This document shows positions 59,419-64,000 of a DNA stretch of 64,000 bases, piece after piece; position 1 is the stretch's first letter, and every line of letters begins with the position of its first letter. This DNA is from Erigeron canadensis (lineage: Eukaryota; Streptophyta; Magnoliopsida; Asterales; Asteraceae). Location of the stretch: the NCBI RefSeq assembly GCF_010389155.1, contig NC_057767.1, positions 1,302,001-1,366,000 of the forward strand, read 5' to 3'. The notes beneath the pieces are model-generated. The model searched no databases and was not told the origin of the DNA. It saw only the letters and a program-made list of their open reading frames with translations. Made by a program: the position numbers and the translations under genes.

Positions 59419-59973
59419 CTATGATGAAGCCTCCAAGAATCCGCCTGCCTCGACGCCATCTTCGTCTAAACACAAATTATCCGTCTTTCTAAGAAGAGCA
59501 TGTACCAAAACAACCACAATTCCAACCAAAACCGATATAATAATGTTCAAAGTCGCACCAGTTAACAACAACAAGCCAATTGTAAATACTGCCAAAACCC
59601 CCAAAACCACACGATCATCAATCGTGTAACGAAATATCACTAGAGGTTCGTCACGTAAAAAGTAAAGAAACAACCAACCCGCCATCAAGACAATAAATAC
59701 AATCAAAGATATAGGGTGCCATAACAAACTTAAAAACAGAACTGCAAGTACTATAATAGCGTAATTCATACGAAAATATCCTATATTCGTTTTGACTCGT
59801 GAAGTTGCATCAGAGAATGCACGAGGGAAATTTATTGAATGTATGTTGAACATTTCTTTCCATGACCTTTGTACTCCAAGGCCGGTTGTTATTCGTTCTT
59901 TTGCACGAGATAAGAACTCAACCTTGGAGCCAGTATCGGTTGACGTTGGAATCGTGCCGTATGTTGCCGACAT
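59419..59973 (-). CDS. PRA1-family protein (prenylated Rab acceptor), F-type
   Basis: A single exon of 184 residues starts at the ATG at 59973 (MSATYGTIPT, an N-terminus like the plant PRA1.F group). Residues about 25-85 hold the family region with RSWKEMFNIHSINFPRAFSD and NIGYFRMNYAII. Two hydrophobic hairpins follow: LAVLFLSLLWHPISLIVFIV to GWLFLYF, and VLGVLAVFTIGLLLLTG to IIISVLVGIVVVLVHAL, four membrane segments in total. The cytosolic tail is acidic (LDEDGVEA). The length matches the usual 180-220 residues. PRA1 proteins sit in ER/Golgi and endosomal membranes and interact with prenylated Rab GTPases. No disruption is seen. Confidence 0.95.
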   Translation of the reverse strand: MSATYGTIPTSTDTGSKVEFLSRAKERITTGLGVQRSWKEMFNIHSINFPRAFSDATSRVKTNIGYFRMNYAIIVLAVLFLSLLWHPISLIVFIVLMAGWLFLYFLRDEPLVIFRYTIDDRVVLGVLAVFTIGLLLLTGATLNIIISVLVGIVVVLVHALLRKTDNLCLDEDGVEAGGFLEASS

Positions 59974-60160
59974 GTTGGCCGGAAATTAGGAAATGGGTGC
60001 AAAGGGTTGCAAGTGTTTTGGAGTGTAAATGAGAAGAAGGGGACGTTTTAGATGGAATGAAGAAGGGAACGTGGAATATTAATAATGGAGAAGTAATGGC
60101 CAAATGGTGGAGGTCAAGCTGCCATGTGCTACAAGTAGATATTTTCCGGATTATATATAT
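59974..60160 (-). promoter_or_regulatory. PRA1 upstream region with candidate TATA element
   Basis: On the - strand, AAATATATATATAATCC at about 60150-60167 lies roughly 180 bases before the ATG and could act as a TATA element, giving a leader of about 150 bases. This is motif-based only. Confidence 0.35.
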
Positions 60161-60281
60161 ATTTTTATTTTAGTACGAAATATTAATGTTGATATGGTAA
60201 TATTGTTATTTAATTTGATCCATAATGATGTTTATGTAAGGCTTAAGTTGAGGTGCAAATGAGACTCAAGCTCATTTAAGT

Positions 60282-60294
60282 CAAACTTACTTTA
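60282..60294. repeat. 13-bp SINE target site duplication, left copy (CAAACTTACTTTA)
   Basis: Perfect direct repeat of 60561-60573. Confidence 0.85.
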
Positions 60295-60560
60295 AAAGGT
60301 AAATGGAGGAACCTTAGCCCCAGTATCACAATTGGATACCTATCGACCCATCTTGTATAAGCTATATGATGCCGGTTAAATACCTTCATCCTAATCCCTA
60401 CATGATCTGGGCACCCCGAAGAATCAAACCCGCGTATTTAAACTTCACATATGGGTTTAGGCTTCATTGGTAACGGGTACCTTAAAGGAATTATTTTTTG
60501 TTCCCAGCGGAGATCGAACCTGAAACCTTAAGGTCACCAAGTGCTTGCCTTACTACTAGG
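60295..60560 (-). mobile_element. tRNA-derived SINE, 266 bp
   Basis: On the - strand the head carries an A box GCCTAGTAGTAAGG and a B box GGTTCGATCTC at tRNA-like spacing, separated by CAAGCACTTGGTGACC, a pattern common in plant SINEs. A tRNA-unrelated body follows, and the element ends with a short T-rich tail ATTTACCTTTT. Perfect 13-bp duplications CAAACTTACTTTA flank it, so its limits are secure and the insertion is fairly young. Confidence 0.9.
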
Positions 60561-60573
60561 CAAACTTACTTTA
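60561..60573. repeat. 13-bp SINE target site duplication, right copy (CAAACTTACTTTA)
   Basis: Perfect match to 60282-60294, adjoining the SINE head. Confidence 0.85.
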
Positions 60574-61431
60574 TGTGAATGGGAAGTTGAATTTGGTTTT
60601 TCATATTCAGTTTATTTATAAAAATAAAAACGAGTATTGATTTAGATATGCACGATTCGATCAGGTTATTTGGTAGTTGTTATCGAACCCTCCAATCCTT
60701 GATCAAGTCCAAAACTATACCTAACAGGATTTTAATTAACTTGAGATTTCTTATAATATATGTTTTATGATATACATGTAGCTATACAAATTGAGTGTGG
60801 AATCACAAAACAAGCCGAGTTCAAAGTTAGATAACTTGATGTGAATCTATGTTAATTTATTCGTGAAAGTCTTATGTAAGAGATTTTATACTCGATCGTG
60901 GTAATGCTCAAAATACTCAACTTAGTTTTTTTTAGCTGATTTGAGTAATTTGAACTTAATTAGTTTGGTCTAGAATCGAGATGAACTAACCGTAGAGTGT
61001 TGGCGAAGTATAGATCAAAGGCAAGGTTGACCAAATAATTAAACGAGTAAAACCAAGACGCGATTATAATCTCATAATTCATTAAAGTTGAAAAAAAAAA
61101 AAAAAACTTTGACTTTATGTTGACCCAATCCAAGATGCGATACACCCTAGTCTTAACCGATACACCCGAGACTTGACCAAGTTGACCCGAGTCTTGACTT
61201 CTAATCGACTTTGGTCTGAGTCTAGCAAAATGGTATCGTCAACCTGCCAATACACGATCCGATTCCAAGAAATTGAGCGTATCAGTCGAGTTTCACAACA
61301 TCAATCAAAGGTGTGGTGCGGGTGTAGCACCACACATGAACGCCGCCACCAACTCCTTAAAGCGTGGTGCGACAAAGGATTTGAGGGGAAGTTTGCCGTG
61401 AATGGTAGAGTGAAAGACTCTTGTTTCTTTT

Positions 61432-61466
<35 letters not shown>

Positions 61467-62086
61467 CAAGTTGTTTATATATAAGGTAATGTGATATAAG
61501 GTATGATCCTATGAGTATAAAATGAGATGTAAAAAATATTGTAAAATGTGGTATGAACAAGGTAAAAATGAAGTAACATAATAAGATTATTTGGAGTGAG
61601 GGGTGAGAAAAATACCAAAAATGAGGCATGCCAATACTCTAAAAGCTTGTTTTTGTCGACTCATATTCTTCTTCAATTCAAACTTAAAGGAATTAGTTTG
61701 TAAAAAACTTTGATTCTGTTTGTAAGCGAGCATATTTTCAAGATCCAATTAGTTTATCCCCTAATATTGAAAGTAGACCAAATATCAAGTTGGTCAATCG
61801 GAGGGTTTCTTAATTAGCAAATAAAATGGTTTATCGGTTAACTAAGAAAAGGACTATTCATAATAATGAAAAGGACTAGTAATTTGACGTTTATATTGAA
61901 TGAAAATACGTAGCTTTAATGCCATACACATGTCACCATTTCTTGCCTATGTGTAGCGAAAAATCATTATTAAAGGGCCTTTCCATTTTTAAGCATGTAT
62001 TAAGAAGAAAAATCATATCACAAACTTAACATATAATCGTCTAGTCACGGTAGTAACTAAGTTTATACATCCGACACTAGCTAGTT
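60574..62086. other. Intergenic stretch with a T31 run
   Basis: 61434-61464 is an uninterrupted T run. Just left of it, GTGTGGTGCGGGTGTAGCACCACAC (about 61311-61335) forms a small hairpin. No gene was seen. The T run could be the tail of a minus-strand retroposon, but no head was found. Confidence 0.4.
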
Positions 62087-62187
62087 AAGTAATGAATTAA
62101 CCTTTGAAAACAACTCATCAGACTCATGATCTAAAGACTACATGTTCGAATCTTGTCCCCGCCTAAATAAAAAGTAAAGTAATGAAT
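62087..62187 (+). mobile_element. 79-bp tRNA-like retroposon with 11-bp target duplication
   Basis: The element 62098-62176 has a B-box-like GTTCGAATCTTG after a tRNA-like upstream part, ends in an A-rich tail (CCTAAATAAAAAGTA), and is flanked by perfect repeats AAGTAATGAAT (62087-62097, 62177-62187). The size equals a bare tRNA copy. The arms do not clearly fold as a working tRNA. Confidence 0.55.
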
Positions 62188-64000
62188 GACATTATAAAGC
62201 TGTTATTTTTCATATAAATAAAGTATTTATGTATTGTACATAAATACTAGAAAACATTTTATAAGTAAATAAAATTTTCAATAATAGTTATTAGTTATGC
62301 TAATATTTATTTATCATTATCTTACAGTGTTCATATATCCATTAGGATCTAAATACTAGTTATAATTACCTACAAAAAAAAACACTAGTACTCGTTGATT
62401 ACATCAGACTTTGGAAACGGCGGTCCTTATCTCATGTAAATGTTGAAAGTCTTTTTTTTACCATCTAAGAAGAACCTGCAAGCGATATCTATATCCAGTT
62501 ATAGGTAAATTTTGTTCACAATTTAATCGCCTTTATACACTATCGAAATATTTAGACACAATACTATTAAAAAAAGGCGATGACCAGTTGCTTCCTTACC
62601 TTTCTTTAATTATTATACAGGCCAATCATTTAGTACTTATTATTATATTAGTTTTAATTTACGTATTAGACCCGTCAAACAAATAAATTAAATACATATC
62701 ATTTCTTTGAGTATGATTACGATATACGAGTAATATATTAGTAACCACTAACCACCATTGGCGTAGTCTAGCGATTGGATGATCGTATATCTTAATAATA
62801 AGTATCAAATTCAAACCTTTCATAAGTACTAAGCTTGTGTTTTTGAGTTTAAATGTAAAAGAAGAGAAAAGAAGAGAAGAAGGATGAATGGAAGAGAAAA
62901 GGTGGAGTTTTCTTCCTTCCAAATCATCCCAAAAGTGGGAGGAAAATATCTTTAACAAATTCTATAGAATTCTCTTTCCAAATCTTTTCCCTTCTTTTCT
63001 CTTCTTCCCTTAAATAAAACTCAAGAACCCAAATATTTTTGAAATCCTTTACAATCTTTTCCTTTCTTTTTAAAACAAAACTTAAGAACATACCCTAAGA
63101 TATTTAGGTGGTCAATGTAATTAAAGATTTAAAAGTTAAAGCTGATATTATTATGCATTATTACTTGTATAATCTTTATATGAAATTATACACATAATGG
63201 TTAACAAAATCAAAATATGTGATAGTGCATGACACTGTCTTTCAAAAATTGCCACAGTTATAAAAATTATGTTATGAATATACGAGTCAGAGCTTGTTCT
63301 TTCCATATAATGAAAAGAAAAAAGAACCAACTTCGTTAAATTATTTGCTAGAGTCATAGAGCATTTAGTGGTTGTATTTATGTGGTATGGATCGGATCCT
63401 ATTGGACCCGACATATTCAACTGCCCCGTCATGGCCATAGACGACGAAAAGATAAGTGCTTTAATGGTAGGGCGTATAGGAGTAGCCGAGTAGGGACTTA
63501 TAAATAAAAGGGATTCGGGGCTCCGATTGTACCACGTGGTTTGTTTCATAAAAAGGGAACATGTGTCTATGGTCTTTTGCTTTTGATGATATATGCATTT
63601 CTTTAAAGTATATATTTTTCTCTTCTTGTTTCAATTTTTTTCAAAGACCCTTAAATACAATTACTGATATACCACTAGTTTACTCGATATATCTTAATAT
63701 TAACGGAAGGAAACTCATTATAGGAAGAAAAAAAAAAAAAACCTTATGAATCAACATAGATTATATACGAGTATATGTACGTTATGGTTATATTAATACC
63801 TACTAGACATGAATTTCATGTATGAAGACATTGTAAATTTGTGCAATTGCATTTTGGCCCCTTCAATTTCCATTTCTTTTGCCGACTACTAATTTATATA
63901 TGCATACAATTACATATACATAGATAAAGACATACACACATGGCACAAGATAATATGGAAAAAACATACAAAAAATATATAAATTTAAAATTAACTATGT
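62188..64000. other. Intergenic stretch, no gene seen
   Basis: A weak tRNA-like head (TAGTCTAGCGATTGG with AAATTCAAACC) lies at about 62755-62820. 62830-63098 is a self-complementary GAAGAGAAAAGAAG / CTTCTTTTCTCTTC tract between GCTTGTGTTTTTGAGTTT and AAAACTCAAGAAC, probably a MITE. Nothing coding is recognised. Confidence 0.4.

Noticed and set aside
61311..61464. Retroposon with T31 tail
   Set aside because: The poly-T run is clear, but no head, coding sequence or duplication was found on the - strand side.

Overview
This window is nuclear DNA from a flowering plant, most likely a eudicot. The evidence is intron-containing genes with GT-AG splice sites, plant-type protein families (a USP-domain receptor-like cytoplasmic kinase, an F-box/FBA protein, a PRA1 protein), strong AT richness and very dense plant transposons. 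The many short repeats carrying ACTCCGTAT/ATACGGAGT would fit Asteraceae, but that is only an impression. No organelle, bacterial or viral gene block is visible.

Three genes look intact. A receptor-like cytoplasmic kinase is on the + strand (coding 27055-31652, nine coding exons, preceded by a leader exon and a 2.06-kb leader intron). A two-RRM RNA-binding protein is on the - strand (36488 down to 33302, ten exons). A single-exon PRA1-family membrane protein is on the - strand (59973 down to 59419). The kinase and RRM genes converge, and their 3' ends are joined by a decayed tandem duplication. A fourth gene, an F-box gene (47174-48597), is broken by one frameshift and one stop and has a duplicated 3' tail.

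Layout. 1-24.4 kb is accessory DNA made of nested elements: short non-autonomous Helitrons (976-1802, 4616-5012, 7068-7502, 9172-10011, 11680-12380, 19204-19492), Mutator-like elements with long inverted repeats and 9-bp target duplications (2050-3379, 5157-6823), a hAT-like element with an 8-bp duplication (8026-8554), a 5'-truncated LINE with an 18-bp duplication (13275-14231), a 3 x 190-bp tandem array (15645-16215) and a possible captured AAA-ATPase fragment (21.3-22.3 kb). 24.8-36.5 kb is the gene-rich core. 36.9-37.8 kb is the 3' part of a larger Helitron, with a decayed helicase and a terminus nearly identical to those of two of the small elements. 38.7-39.7 kb is a foldback element with palindromic tandem repeats. 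42.35-46.95 kb is a defective PIF/Harbinger element holding both of its genes in broken form. 47-56.9 kb is the F-box pseudogene and a long stretch with unrecognised exon-like pieces. 56.9-58.3 kb is a second truncated LINE. The PRA1 gene follows, then a SINE (60295-60560) and a 79-bp tRNA-like retroposon (62098-62176).

The genes do not form a pathway or cluster. The main interest is the transposon record: nested insertions with intact target duplications, a possible master/derivative Helitron set, and local duplications at gene ends. I found no convincing wholly new system.
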